Of a stretch of DNA of 64,000 nt, positions 1-12,059 are shown one piece after another. Origin of the DNA: Allacma fusca (taxonomy: Eukaryota > Arthropoda > Collembola > Symphypleona > Sminthuridae); contig OX359247.1 of the NCBI GenBank assembly GCA_947179485.1, positions 38,788,801 to 38,852,800 of the forward strand. The letters run 5' to 3'. The translations under genes and the position numbers were made by a program. A model generated the notes under the pieces. That model did not search any database, was not told where the DNA came from, and saw only the letters and a program-made list of their open reading frames with translations. The number at the start of each line of letters is the position of its first letter. Position 1 is the stretch's first letter.

Positions 1-984
1 TTCTAAAACATGTCAAAACTTGGAGCTTGTATAGCAAGTTTTGTGTCGATTTTTAAAATTGCAATTTAATCCTACGAGTTAAATACGTGAACGTGAAAAT
101 TCAAAAACTACACTTAGATGGGGACGAGTATTAAAGCTCATAAACTAACTAATAATGAAAATAGGGATTATTTTTTCATACTATTGTTTTTTAAACTGTT
201 TTTTAAACACACTGCGTTGTTATTTAGTAAGAGTATATAAAATTAGTAGGTAGCTAAAGCTACTAACCTACATACCAAAGAAATTGGAGCGAATGTGCCA
301 AAAATGCCCGCCCTATGCTACATACATATGTCAAAGTGTCATAAATGCCCAAAATCTCAGGGCATCATGGACAGGCATAATGCCGAAAATGTCTTGGTGT
401 CTACAATTATGCAACTCGACGTATTTATTAAATTTATGGAAACTTCTGAACCTAATGTAAACCGTATGAAATTATGGAAAATTGTGAAAACTTGCGAAAA
501 CAGACAATACGTTGTCAAAACTGACGACTGAGAATGTCATTTCATGAATACAATGATTACCACCATAAATAAACAGTTGATGGCCAATATACTGGATTAT
601 AAAAGAAGGTTAAGAAATTTAAATGAGTTGCTACCGTTGCTGTTGCAATAGTTAGCTCGTGTTTTTTATATAAAAATTATCTGCACACTATTGGAATTTC
701 GTTGGTTCCAAAAACGCAAATATCAAAAAATGAAACAAATATAACAAAATCAGACAAATCTGAAAACATATTTCAGCTGTAAAAAGCAGGTTATATGCAC
801 TGTAATTTTGGACCACCACCAACCTGAATATGACTAAATGCTTATATTTGACAACGATTATTTCCTGTCCGTGGAGGAGGAGTAATAGAGGAGTAATACG
901 AGGAGGTAACCACCAGTCGCATAGGGCTATAAGGACGATTTTCTGGGTTACAGCGCTGCGATTTATACATGTGTACGGACTAGG
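1..984. other. Gene-free AT-rich stretch with a decayed AAAATGCCC-type repeat
   Basis: No coding region is recognised. Positions about 292-400 hold a short cluster of AAAATGCCC/GGGCAT words in both orientations, the same word that fills the elements at 7.8-9.0 kb and 9.6-15.85 kb. It has no visible terminal repeat here, so it is read as a decayed fragment. The small open frame across it is a by-product of the repeats. Confidence 0.5.
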
Positions 985-3935
985 TAGAGTTTCTTATCGG
1001 GACGGGAATACCGTCGGTATCGGTAACGGTATCGGCACGGGACATTACCGGTACCACAAAAATGTCCCGTTTGAACTACCGTGACGGAAATGGGAAAACT
1101 GAATCAGATCTGATAAAATCGGAGCGTATTCGTTTTAGGTTTTGGTACCGAAAATGAAACCGGTAATGTAGTACCGATCGGGTCGAGTCCCGTTCGAGCA
1201 TCCGAAGGTGGAACACGCTTTTTTTCACTGCCTTATCAATACTTATTCTTCACCTATACTTATCTCCGGCAAACAAATACTGACTCTTATCATCACTGAA
1301 CCCTCTGTTATCAGTCTCAAAGTTCAAATGTTTCCTTCTCGCGTATGTATATATAGTGCAAACCAAAATTTTTAAGCAGTAAAATTAAAGCATTGGGAGT
1401 ACTCTGCGTGCAAGTTATTTCCAATCTTTTGATTTTATTACTAACTCGGACGAAAATTTACCACATTCGGAAGTACAGATACCCAACTACCCATTAAATC
1501 TTGCCCGGGAATACCAGGCCGTTAGGTTGGCAAAATATTTTGTTTGGCACAATGGGCAATTGTTTGAGGTATTTCCCAGGCGTTAAACCAGGCGAGTCTT
1601 TCTTTGAGTCTCTCTTTGAAAAATTACAATGAGTAGTAAAAAGGGAGATAAAATTAGCACTACACAGAAACCGGTTTCTATAGAATCTGATGGAGAATGC
1701 AAAAGCGGAATGTTGGCATTACTTCTCGACCTCCAACAAGATGTCAAAGCGAACCGGAAATCGTTGAAACTCCTGGACAAGATTGCATCCGACAGCCATC
1801 TAATTAAGGTCGCAGTCAACGCTCAAATCAAGAAGGTTGAGGCCCTGGAGAAAAAAGTTGAATCCGTTGAGACCCGACTTGATGCCGAAATAGTACATCT
1901 CAAAAATGAGCTATGCCAGCAAAAGTACATAATATACCGGGGTTCATGTATCATCACCGGTTTGGAAATCAGCAAGTCATTATCACATAGGGCTATCGAT
2001 ACGGCTATCAGAGATGTACTTTCGATTGCCGGGATTAAATCCGCCATATACAACGATGCTCTCATTATTCTATGGGGTGCGGCGTTTGCAATCAGGTGTA
2101 AATTTAAAGAACCTTTTATTGTAGGGGTGCTGCTTAGCAACTCATTGAAGCTACATGGCCAAGGCATGGGAGTGCGGCCGGACCTACCACTGGAGCAGAC
2201 TAATTAAAAAATTTCTCTTGAAACGCGGGACTGAATTGATTGCTGGAAAGGAAGACATGACGTTCAAAGTACGATCTTGGAGGTACTTAATTATCAAGAA
2301 TGCAATTTTCAACACCGAAATCCTATACGAATCCGATGGAAGCCAACTGGTTCCCTCAAAGAGAGAATGGATATTTCGTAATGATCAGCTTAGGACTGGC
2401 AATGGCAATGCAACAGCTGATTGAATGACAGCATAAACCCCGTCCGTCTCTGTCACGGCTACACCGGGGACCACCCATATTACCTGAGAAGAGGGCATCA
2501 ACTGTACGATCTTGGAACTCTTGCGGAATCTCAAATATTAGTGACTCAAACGCAGATAGTATTAAATCTTTTTCTAATGACATAACCTTATTCAATGGAA
2601 CATTTATTGATTACGAACCGTGTATACATCCATCCTTGTGCAATAATATGGCAATTCACTGTTAAGGCAGTACGTACATGTGCAAGAGGAAGTACCGGTG
2701 ATAGAATATCAGTGATTATCTCTCAGTGATTATCTTCAAGCCTAATCCTAATCCTCAGCTCATCAACGAATACTTTATACAAATTAATTTACAGTCCAAT
2801 GAATGTGAAACCTTACCTGAACATACATATAAATTTTGGATACGAAAGGTTTAACCCAAATGAGATCATCCTGCTATAGATAGAAGTACAGAAAATACAA
2901 TGTAATTTTGATATTTTATCATGTAGTTCATGGGGATCTTCAGAGTTGAATAAGCTAAATCACTTCTTGTTTACTTGTAAAGAATTGTAGGGGTAGGAAA
3001 GAAATATGCACAAATTATAACATTTATTGTTATTTTAAAAGCACCTAGGATACTAGCGATCCAACCTATGTCGTAAAATGTTGTCATTTTGCTCTTGCTT
3101 GTATCAGAAAGCATACTGCTTTTTCATTTTAATCCTGATGGGTAAGTCCCAAGGGAACAAATAAACTGGTCCTTGATTGACCACATGATGAGTACCGATC
3201 GGGTAAGGTATGACAAAGCTAAATTTCCCGAAACCGAAGTGTTCGTAACGATAGTCCCGAACACGTAACATAGCCTGGCTGAGAAAATGTGTAGCAGAAA
3301 ATTTGAAACCAAAATGTACATTCATCTAATTACTTACCATGTGCGCTTCGCATTCAGCACAGATGTGAACTCTTCTTTACTTCCTCTTGTCTAGTATTTT
3401 TTTGCATGGCTCATAAATTAGGATTTTAATTAAGATGAAGCGAATTCTACTTTGTCATGGAAACCCAAGACCCAACGAAAGAATATAGGGCGTCGAAAGC
3501 TGGGAAACCAATTATGAAACCAGGTCTAACATGCTACCAATACCAAGGTATTATTTGAAAGCATGGCTGGGTCGAAAAACGAGGATTCGACCGTGTAAAA
3601 TAAGTTCCTTAGAGCACCTGGGAATTGTAAATTAAACTAGTGTGTGGAAAGTGTGAATTGTGTTTTTGTTTATGTGTAATAAGGACTTGAGCGTAAACCT
3701 ATGAATACCCAAAATGTGAAGTGATATTAAAATCTGTTATCGGTACTGCTTCGGAACGGTTTCGGGAGAGTATCGGTACCGGGACAAAAAATATATTTTT
3801 CCCCGTTTCGGGATAATAATTTCCCGAACCAAAATGTCCGGTATTGGAACGGTACCGGTTCCTCATTTGCAAGATTTCATTCGGTTTGGAACGATACGGT
3901 GGTCGGGACGGTTTTTTGTCTCGATAAGAAACCCT
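985..3935. mobile_element. Candidate old hAT-like element with CGGTACCG/CGGGAC words
   Basis: The left end reads TAGAGTTTCTTATCGGGAC. The reverse complement of the right end reads CAGGGTTTCTTATCGAGAC, so the two form an imperfect inverted pair. Clusters of CGGTACCG, CGGGAC and CCGATCGGGT words lie just inside both ends (about 995-1190 and 3740-3910), with a few at 3190-3270. The flanking 8-mers (977-984 and 3936-3943) match at only 5 of 8 positions, so the insertion is old or the ends are mis-set. The interior carries the LINE ORF1-like fragment. Confidence 0.4.
1629..2424 (+). pseudogene. Non-LTR retrotransposon ORF1-like fragment, frameshifted
   Basis: The open frame 1629-2207 encodes a Ser/Lys-rich start, a heptad-rich coiled coil (about residues 25-100, LEKKVESVETRLDAEIVHLK) and then a folded region (ITGLEISKSLSHRAIDTAI). 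Translation continues sensibly in another frame from about 2195 to 2424 (RLIKKFLLKRGTELIAGKED), so a one-base indel near 2195-2205 breaks the gene. A coiled coil followed by an RNA-binding-like domain is the layout of ORF1 proteins of LINE retrotransposons. No reverse transcriptase follows. Family assignment is inference from architecture, and no specific clade is claimed. Confidence 0.5.
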
Positions 3936-5130
3936 GCTAATAGGGACTTTAAGCTCGTTTTTGAGCTCTTGGAGACTGCCAGTTACAAGGGATTTCTTGG
4001 GCTAAACATATTTTTTAGCGAACGGGGTTGGACTCCAACCATGTTGCAACCAGACCACTAAATTGGGTAAACCGTAACTAAAGAGAGTTCCCGGACCGGA
4101 GGTAAGCGTCTGTTAGATGACGAAAGCTTACATATAATTTAACTTGTTTAATAAAGTTAACCATTTAAACCAAAGATATCGAAACTTTTGAGGTAAGCCT
4201 GGATATTAAACCATGCTGTATAATGCAACCTTTTGGCCATCAACTGTACAACTACTTACAGTCTTGGCGCTTTACTTGTCATATCATGCAAATAAATATT
4301 ACGCAACTTTCGTCTTTCAGGGAGACAATGATTTTCTTCATACCTTTAATTTCCGATTTCTGACACATTAATTGGTGCTATCATGTAAATATTGACAATC
4401 AGTGTAGTTGCCGTCACATTCAACCAGCGTTAACGTATTCCTTAAACTGTTTGAATTTTCTTAATGTTTAACCGAATCCTTTCAAGTTCTCTTAGAGCCC
4501 TCCGTAAGACAAACAAGAACTAACAAATCGCTTTGAGACTTCATCAGAGTTAGTCGTAAAGCTGAAAATACAACATTTAGACTAAACAGGATTAGGTTAT
4601 TCCTATTATTATTAAGTTTTATTTTTTACTTCGTCCGACTAGTCCATCATATAATTACATATTACAAATTTTATGCTTCTTTGCATGCATAAAAATACAA
4701 ATTTATTTTCCACCGTCTGTATGTGCACGCAACTTTAAAATATTATATTTAAAATGTTAAAATCATTGAAATATCATGTGACTGGTCCTTACATTGCACT
4801 AAAAAGCATTCTGAACTTTAGTTATACGATCTAGGAATACGTTCTGAAGCTCGAATAGACTCGTATGGAACGGGCATCCGTCAAACTATAACTACCCCGT
4901 TCAAAACTTAAAATTAGCTCTTCATAACCATTATATATAGTTGGTTTGTCTTATTGTGGAAAAATAAACCTGGGTATACAACATGCTGGACAAAATTATT
5001 AAACTGACAAAACTGTAAAAGTTTAGAACTTAAATCGTGCTTGTGGTTTACCTAGATCCAGTTAGTGCATAAATTTGTCAGCATACACTTGAAACTCATT
5101 TACTCGTGTCTCTCGCAATTCTGTCACTAA
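3936..5130. other. Gene-free stretch upstream of the ionotropic receptor
   Basis: AT-rich sequence with no convincing exon. It should contain the promoter and 5'UTR of the IR gene at 5205, but no TATA or initiator element can be assigned with confidence. A short upstream ATG frame starts at 5132. Confidence 0.4.
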
Positions 5131-5204
5131 AATGAATAATTGTGAATGAATTAATTCTAACAATAATTAAACCAATCTTGGATGCAAAAATCAAATTTAC
5201 CAAA

Positions 5205-7289
5205 ATGAATTTGTTGCTGACCGTATACAGTTTTATGATGTTCCTACATACAATTATTGGCGGATTTGTTGAATCTGGTAATTACGAAAAGGAGAGGCTT
5301 CACGACAACATACGAACACATAGTATTCCCCAAAAAGGCAATTCTCTTATGACTTCTTCAATAGTGAAATTTGCTTCCGTTTTTTCGAAACAGAATAACT
5401 GTATTACAATTATGGTATCAGTAGATTTAAGTTTCTACTACTACGACGAACATGCTGCAATTTCAGAAATATTGTTTACACATTCTACTCCTTCTCTTGC
5501 ATTGAAACTGAAGTCAAATCTCCACAATCCGTTCAATCTACTTACTGCTGATATCAGAACCCGTAGATTTGCAACCAGTTGTTTTTGCTCGTTTGTTTAC
5601 AACTCACAACATAAGAACATATCCCCAATAACTGAGGCATTAAATCTAATAACAAAGCCACTATCTTCTCCACTGACTTTGTCAAATCAAGATCATTACG
5701 TTTTCAGAATCGAAGAACGCTTTGCAAGCTCTCTCTTGAATCACGAAATGATCCGTGAAAAGGTTAAACATAAGCTGGTGTTCCCTACAGATGATGAAAG
5801 CATCATCTATATGTGCATGTATTGCAGCAGTGGAGGCTCATCCAATGTCATGAAAACAGCATGGGATGAAAAACGAGAAATATTTTTCATTACAAGCCAA
5901 CTACAATTCAATGGAAAAAAGATAAAAGGAGGGTTCCTTTTAGGAAAATACTCGGCTCAAGTGGAAAAGAAGGATGGACGTTACAAACCTTTCAAAACTG
6001 GAGGGGTTGGTCTTCGAATGCTAATATGCGCATGTAAAAAATTGAACCTTACATACGAGCTACACCCTAATATTAAAGGGTTAACTGGAATAAAAGACAA
6101 GCAAGGAAACTGGGATGGACTCGTTGGTGATTTGATAAACAACGAAATAACGGTTGGAATAGGAGTTGGTCTCACCCTTGGTCGCTTCAACTACATAGAT
6201 GTAACTTCACCATATGAATTCGTACACTTGACATTTGTTCATGGCCCCACGGAAGTCATTTATTCCTGGAAGAGTATCTGGTGGCCACTGGACAAGACAC
6301 TTTGGGTCTACGTTGGATTTTCTGTCATATCGGCCTTCGTATTTCTGTCTCTGATAAATACAGCTTGCAATGAGTTAAATCTTGACCAGTCTGTAGAAAG
6401 GTCTTGGTCGTTGGAACGTTCAATGGAATTTCTGCTGTTTTCTTTTCTTTTTCAACGAGGGGAAAATCCAAGATCAACCGTGTTGCGATATTTTGTGGCA
6501 GCATGGTATCTATTTATCATTGTGATCACCACGGTATATTCGTCGAAACTATTTAGCTTCTTCGTGAATCCAATCAAAGCCAAAGCACCCCAAGATTTTG
6601 ATGAGTTAGCTGCATCGGACTATACAATTGGGTTAACTTATTATGGTGGAGCTGCTTATTCTTTTTTCAGAGATTCGTCTAAAGGTACTTATACCGAAAT
6701 ATTTTCACGGTTAATCAAGCAAACCAATAGCGAGTGTCTTTCGAATGCTACCAAACCAAAATTCGCTTGCATGACTTATAATATAGTGGCCAAAATGACT
6801 CTAAACCAACTTGGACATAGCACGTTGGTTTTTACGCCGGCGTCAGCAATGTTTTTCCCACTGTCACTTGTAGTCGAGAAACGATCCATCTTTCTTCAAC
6901 AGCTCAGTAGAATCACTAGATCAGCGGCTGAATCAGGGCTGGCCGAGTATTGGAAAGTTCATACTTTCCAAGACCTTCGAGGAAACAATAATGCCACTAC
7001 TGCAAGAGGAATACCAATATTGCGGCAGCAAAATGGTGAACATGAACCACTGCCTTTGAATATGCGACATTTAACCGGAGCATTCTTCATATTTAAACAT
7101 GGTTTCGTAGTAGGCGTGATGGCGTTTTTACTGGAAAGTCTACACATTAAAGTAACAGAGTATGAAAAATCCTCTCTACGCGATTATTTAAGGAATTTGA
7201 GTAGGGTGGCGTCAGCTACTGCCATCTCTGCTTACCACCTTTATAGTATTATGTTGAGCTCATTTCAAAAGGAAAAGAAAAATTTTTGA
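5205..7289 (+). CDS. Ionotropic receptor (IR, variant ionotropic glutamate receptor family)
   Basis: Single-exon gene of 694 aa for a ligand-gated cation channel subunit of the arthropod chemosensory IR family, expected in the dendrite membrane of sensory neurons. The first ATG giving a signal peptide (MNLLLTVYSFMMFLHTIIGG) is at 5205; the frame is open a little further upstream but only from a GTG. After a divergent N-terminal region, S1 of the ligand-binding domain begins near residue 267 (GGVGLRML) and keeps the Arg in GRFNYIDVTSPYE (about 326). TM1 is about 366-385, the pore loop follows WSLERSMEFLLFS, TM2 is about 429-447 (YFVAAWYLFIIVITTVYSS), S2 runs to about 600, and TM3 is about 627-646. 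The short N-terminus without a full amino-terminal domain is typical of divergent IRs. A poly(A)-like AATAAA sits at 7293, very close to the stop. The ligand is unknown. Confidence 0.9.
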   Translation: MNLLLTVYSFMMFLHTIIGGFVESGNYEKERLHDNIRTHSIPQKGNSLMTSSIVKFASVFSKQNNCITIMVSVDLSFYYYDEHAAISEILFTHSTPSLALKLKSNLHNPFNLLTADIRTRRFATSCFCSFVYNSQHKNISPITEALNLITKPLSSPLTLSNQDHYVFRIEERFASSLLNHEMIREKVKHKLVFPTDDESIIYMCMYCSSGGSSNVMKTAWDEKREIFFITSQLQFNGKKIKGGFLLGKYSAQVEKKDGRYKPFKTGGVGLRMLICACKKLNLTYELHPNIKGLTGIKDKQGNWDGLVGDLINNEITVGIGVGLTLGRFNYIDVTSPYEFVHLTFVHGPTEVIYSWKSIWWPLDKTLWVYVGFSVISAFVFLSLINTACNELNLDQSVERSWSLERSMEFLLFSFLFQRGENPRSTVLRYFVAAWYLFIIVITTVYSSKLFSFFVNPIKAKAPQDFDELAASDYTIGLTYYGGAAYSFFRDSSKGTYTEIFSRLIKQTNSECLSNATKPKFACMTYNIVAKMTLNQLGHSTLVFTPASAMFFPLSLVVEKRSIFLQQLSRITRSAAESGLAEYWKVHTFQDLRGNNNATTARGIPILRQQNGEHEPLPLNMRHLTGAFFIFKHGFVVGVMAFLLESLHIKVTEYEKSSLRDYLRNLSRVASATAISAYHLYSIMLSSFQKEKKNF

Positions 7290-7785
7290 AAAAATAAAAT
7301 GCTAACTTTTGAAAAAATATGATTAGTAGTACTGACTGGTATATGTTAAAAAAATCGTTGAAATTGGTGGAACAGTTTGGCAGAAAACAAAGATTTTATT
7401 AGTTTTAATTATTTTACGTACAAACACGCCTACCGATTTCAGTCAATAACGAACTCATCCGAGGAAGAAAGAATAGTTAAAAGAATGTTCACAAAAATTT
7501 TGAACAAAATCGGTTGAGTAGTTTCGGAGGAAAACTGCGGGACAAACAGACCCACGGACAACACTATCTTAAAAGTGGGCTGACGCCCCCTAAAATTGGA
7601 ATTTTCAATGTATTTAATACTTCAATTGTACAAATTTCTGTATTCAAAACTCGCGGGAACTGTCTATTAAGAATTAAGACAGATATAGATAACAAACCAT
7701 TGCATCATGATTATTAGAGATACTTATTACGTTATTTATGATTTTGATAAATAGTGAATACTGGCTATAGTTTACGAATAACTAT
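7290..7785. repeat. Gene-free, with dispersed repeat tail
   Basis: Positions about 7420-7590 contain a stereotyped string (AAAATCGGTTGAGTAGTTTC, then GGGACAAACAGACC) of the kind found at the tails of dispersed insect repeats. A related GACAGCCAGAC tail occurs at about 21990-22075. Nothing coding is seen. Confidence 0.4.
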
Positions 7786-8997
7786 GTTATGACTAGGCTA
7801 TGTCGATTGAAAATGCCCTGCAGTATTTGCCCGCCCAGCTGAAAATGCCCAAAATGCCTGCCCACATGCCCAAAAACTGGGCATGTGGGCAGCTTTTGAA
7901 AATGCCCTGATTTTGGGCATTTTGGGCAGGGCAAGTTGGGCATTTTGGGCATTTTCATGGCACCAAAATTGGGTTACTAGCATACTTGTATTCAGAATAT
8001 CCCTCCAAATGCATGAAAGCCCAGCCAAGGGTAAGTTACAAATGTGAATGTCTGGTTATTCGCTTCTTCGCGTATATTTTAATGGCAAAAACAGTCAAAT
8101 CAATTTAATTTCATTGACATGAGGTGATATCATTTATTTATTCTACGAAAATAAATTTCTAAGTAAACAATAATATGAAATAAATTTTCATATGCGTTAC
8201 TGACGGGCGGGCAGAAGTACTATTTTCTTTTGAAGTACGAACTCCTAAAGTAAAAATCTGATGGTAATGGATCAGTCAAAATTTAAATGGGTGATGTAGC
8301 TGAATTTTATACTCATTTTATTCTACATCACTATTGTCTGCAGTTTGCAACGATCAGCCAAAAATGGCTCGAGTAGAAACCAATATACATCCTCCATACG
8401 GGTCCCCCAAATATTGTTGTTTGTTGTTTTATAGTGTATAAAGCAATTACCGTATGGGTTCAAATTTTAACCGAAAAGACATTTCTGATCACAGTAATAT
8501 ACATACATGCATAGGGGTATGTGAATATTCCCAGGATGGTGGAGGTTCATTTTACATCGTCTGCAGTTTGGAAAAATAGTTCCTAGAATATTTTAATTTA
8601 TAGCCGTATCGTGTACTGTACAGGTGTTTCACAAATTGTAATGTTCAATATTACCTATGATATCCAAACGTATTTCATCACCGGTTGAATTAACTTCGTC
8701 AAAATAATGACATACAGAATAAAATTTTCAAGATAATTTCGAACGCTTTTTCTCCAAAATTACAAAGAAATTTTCAAATTCATTGTCAAATTGTATAGAT
8801 TGTTCTATTATATTACACGATTCTGCCCAAAATGCCCAATTTGCCCTCGATGAAAGTGCCCAAAATGCCCTTGCCCAATATGCCCTATTATGCCGCCCTC
8901 GCCCTGAAATGAAAATGCCCAAAATGCCCTGGCATTTTGGGCGGGCGAGTTGCCCAAAATGCCGGGCATTTTCAAATCGACATACCCTAGTTATGAC
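7786..8997. mobile_element. Non-autonomous hAT-like element, AAAATGCCC word family
   Basis: The element spans 7794-8989 and is flanked by an exact 8-bp duplication, GTTATGAC (7786-7793 and 8990-8997). The terminal inverted repeats are TAGGCTATGTCGATT and TAGGGTATGTCGATT, followed on both sides by GAAAATGCCC. About 160 bp at each end is packed with AAAATGCCC and GGGCATTTT in both orientations; the middle (about 7970-8810) is plain AT-rich DNA. No transposase is encoded. An 8-bp target duplication and a TAGGG-type terminus are hAT superfamily features. Confidence 0.88.
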
Positions 8998-9631
8998 AAA
9001 CTCAATAAATATTTATAAATTATAAGTACATGAAAAAGCAGCATAGAATCGTATGACTTGAAAATGTTTGTATTTGCTAGGAAATTTTTAAATAATAGAA
9101 GACATTGATATCTGTACATATATTTTTTTGGAACGCTATTTAAATGAATTTTAGTTTTTAAATCGTGGCTTTTAGATGGCTATAGTCGGTTATTATTGAA
9201 CCTAATTGAGACATCGCTGACCTTAATTTCAGGGGATGTCAAACAAAAGTATTTTATTTTCAGTTGCTATACACAAAAAGAATGTACTAATCAATAAATA
9301 TGAAGTAAAGATTTGAAAGTAAATATGTTACTTATGAAGAAATAAGTACACGGAACATTTCTGCAAAAAAAGGTTTGACTGACATAATGAATCATCAATA
9401 TTAGTTACACAACAATTTCGGTAATAATTAAAGTGCCCATACAAGTGACATTTAGGTACAGGGGGTGTCAAATAAAAATATTTTATTGTAGGGTCCTGTC
9501 ACAAAAGAAAAATCTTCAAATTATAAAAAAAGTTCTGTATAGTTAATGTCAAGGAAAGGAAGTAATGCTGATAAAGGTGCACATACTACTAAACTTCAGC
9601 AAAAAATTGCTTTAAATGACTAATCAATAGT
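8998..9631. other. Gene-free stretch with a direct repeat
   Basis: Two similar segments (about 9229-9265 and 9458-9490) share GGGGRTGTCAAAYAAAARTA. Otherwise this is AT-rich sequence without coding signal. Confidence 0.35.
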
Positions 9632-10229
9632 ATTATACGCAGGGTTGGTCATATTAATGCCCTACGTTTTATGCCTGCCCGCTTGAAAATGCCAAAATTG
9701 CCCAGGAAATGCCGAAAATGCCCAACTTTCAAAATGCCCGGCATTTTGGGCATTTTTGGCAGGAATTTAGGGCATATTCGAATATTTGTAAATAATCTTT
9801 TATTGTCGCTCTTTTGTTTCAAGGTTTTTTTGAAACATCAATCTACATTCAAAAATATACATTTTACGGAATGAATGAATCGAAAATATTACAATTTGAA
9901 AAATGTTAGCTTTCCTTCATCATTGCTTCCCCTGTGTATTCTTCTTCCATTTCAACAATATCCTGAACATCTGCTTGTTATGGCAATAATTACTACACGC
10001 CACTTTTTTTTACCAATGTCTGTCCAATGAAGCCAAATATGTATTGTCATTGACTCGAGGCATCGTGATGAAATCTCAAATTAAAACCAAGCAAATGGAA
10101 CGTAATTTAAGAAAATGATAATAATAATTTATTTTAGTAGTATGAATCGAGACACGCTACAATTAATGAAATAGCATGAATGCACTTATAAAAGTACTTC
10201 CATACGTTCTAACCTTCTAACAAAACATA

Positions 10230-10445
10230 ATGGAACATGGGTTAAAATGAAAACACGAACCCAAACAGAAAATATGCTCAATCGAATGCAAAATTTACAT
10301 GGGTTGCAACGAAAAGGGTCCAATCGGAAGAAAAATACTCGTGGGTTGCAACGGAAGGGGTCCAATCGGAAGATTGGGTTCAATCGGAAGAAAAATATTC
10401 GTGGGTTGCAACGGAAGGGGTCCAATCGGAAGATTGGGTCCAGCT
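10230..10445 (+). repeat. Left terminal inverted repeat with CAATCGGAAGA iterons
   Basis: This segment matches the reverse complement of 15480-15620 with few differences across about 150 bp. It also carries four copies of GGGTTGCAACGRAA/GGGTCCAATCGGAAGA units. These could be transposase binding sites, by analogy with repeated sites in other long-TIR transposons; that role is inference. Confidence 0.8.
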
Positions 10446-10991
10446 TAGGAAGGAGGAACTTGAACTGAACTGAACTATGGACACCTTTACAATGAACTAA
10501 ACTGAACGGTATGAGATATTATGGTACATGAGTTGAACTGAACTTGAACTGTCTGCTAAAACTGTAACTATGGTTTTATTTGTAATTTAATTGCTATTTA
10601 TTCATTCAAATTTAATAAACATTTAACAAAGTCAAGGTAAATAAGTCCACACAAGTTAATGTAATATCACCAAGAAGGCTTAACAAGTATCTACCTTCAC
10701 GCTTTCCAGCTATGAATAATCCGCACTGACCTGATTATTTAATTTGACGAGGGAATTAGAAATGTCTACATTATAAATAGCACGGCGGATCCCGTGGATG
10801 CCTCAGCAGTAGATACGGTGGGTAAAGTTCATTCAAAATCTGTAAAATAGTTTAAATAAAATGAGTTAAAAAGTATTATCCGAAATCTGGTCTATAATGA
10901 TTGAGTTAATTGCACAAAAACGGGTGAAAAAATAAAATGAGAAATTAAGAAATAATTCAGACAGGTACTTACCAGTCTATGCTGACACACA

Positions 10992-11267
10992 TTATTCCTC
11001 TCGCTCATCCGTGTATAAATCCGAGTGCTCTCCTTCGTAAAATTGAAGGTCAAAAGCATCAACAAATGGATCCTCTTCAATTTCACCCCCTATTGGTGGA
11101 ACATAAACTGGATCCACAATTGGCTCACCTTCAACTTGAGCATTCTCAGGGGCTGCATTTTGCTGAACAAAGCCCACACGGTCTCTGATCGACTTTGGAC
11201 CCCTATATTTACTCCACCAGGTTTTCAACCAATGCCAAATATTAATAAGATGCTCTAGCAACTTCAT
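10992..11267 (-). CDS. Uncharacterised 91-aa protein on the antisense strand of the pogo-like element
   Basis: The frame starts with ATG in a favourable context. It encodes a Trp-rich basic N-terminus (HLINIWHWLKTWWSKYRGPK, residues 5-24) and a strongly acidic, proline-containing C-terminus ending DLYTDEREE. The contrast between halves and the lack of low-complexity repeats make it look like a real protein rather than chance. About 15 nt after the stop is a strong splice donor (TG|GTAAGTACC), so a 3'UTR intron may follow. It runs opposite to the transposase, between the left TIR and transposase exon 1. No family is recognised; it may be an accessory product of the transposon or a captured exon. 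Confidence 0.4.
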   Translation of the reverse strand: MKLLEHLINIWHWLKTWWSKYRGPKSIRDRVGFVQQNAAPENAQVEGEPIVDPVYVPPIGGEIEEDPFVDAFDLQFYEGEHSDLYTDEREE

Positions 11268-12059
11268 TTTAAGCTTTATTGAAAAACTGATTCAAAGGAT
11301 AAAATCACGCTGTAAACAATAATTACAGTAATCGCACTCGCTATCATCACGTCGACACATCCACCTGAAGTTTATTACCATGTGTAGCATAACATGCAAA
11401 TTTTAATGTGTTCTCGTTTCTTGTTATAAAATGTTACGGTTATTACGCGAGTGAGTTGCTCCATGTTTCTTCCCGAAAACATTAATGCGCGTCAGATTTC
11501 GTTGTTCATTGAGCGTTCAATGTAAACTAAACGAAAGTGTCAGTACTATTAATTCTAATTTAAAGATCATCATTTTTAATTATGTAGTTTGGTATACATC
11601 TACAACCTAAAGTACACAAGGAAGGTGGAATCAAAATCCAAAAAAATCAGAGGTTTATCCCGCAGGGAAATCCCAACTATTGTATTTGTACTCATTAAAA
11701 TGACAAATCATTCCCTTTCAAATTTCTCAACCTTATATGTTAATTAGTGTAAACATCGAACAATTGAGACATTCGTTTCGGCGCCAAGTTGTGGAAAAGT
11801 AGGAAGTTATTTTATTTGTATTGTCAGCACAAAATGAGTCAAACTAATCGCGCTATGTAAATAATTTATAAAAATGTTCATCCATTGTTCTTGTAATTAA
11901 TAATGAGCTAAAAATTTCAATTAAATGATAATTACTTAATTGTAATTGAAAAACCAACGCACCTTTTTAATACTGCCTACAAATTCTTAGATTTAACCAT
12001 TAATTATTTATATTCTATTCTATTTATAATTAATTATTTAAATACGTACTGTACTTTCA

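Noticed and set aside
5142-5204. Upstream extension of the IR frame
   Set aside because: It opens with GTG, not ATG; the ATG at 5205 gives a proper signal peptide.
10186-10468. Repetitive frames on both strands at the left pogo end
   Set aside because: Produced by CAATCGGAAGA/GGTTGCAACGG units of the terminal repeat.
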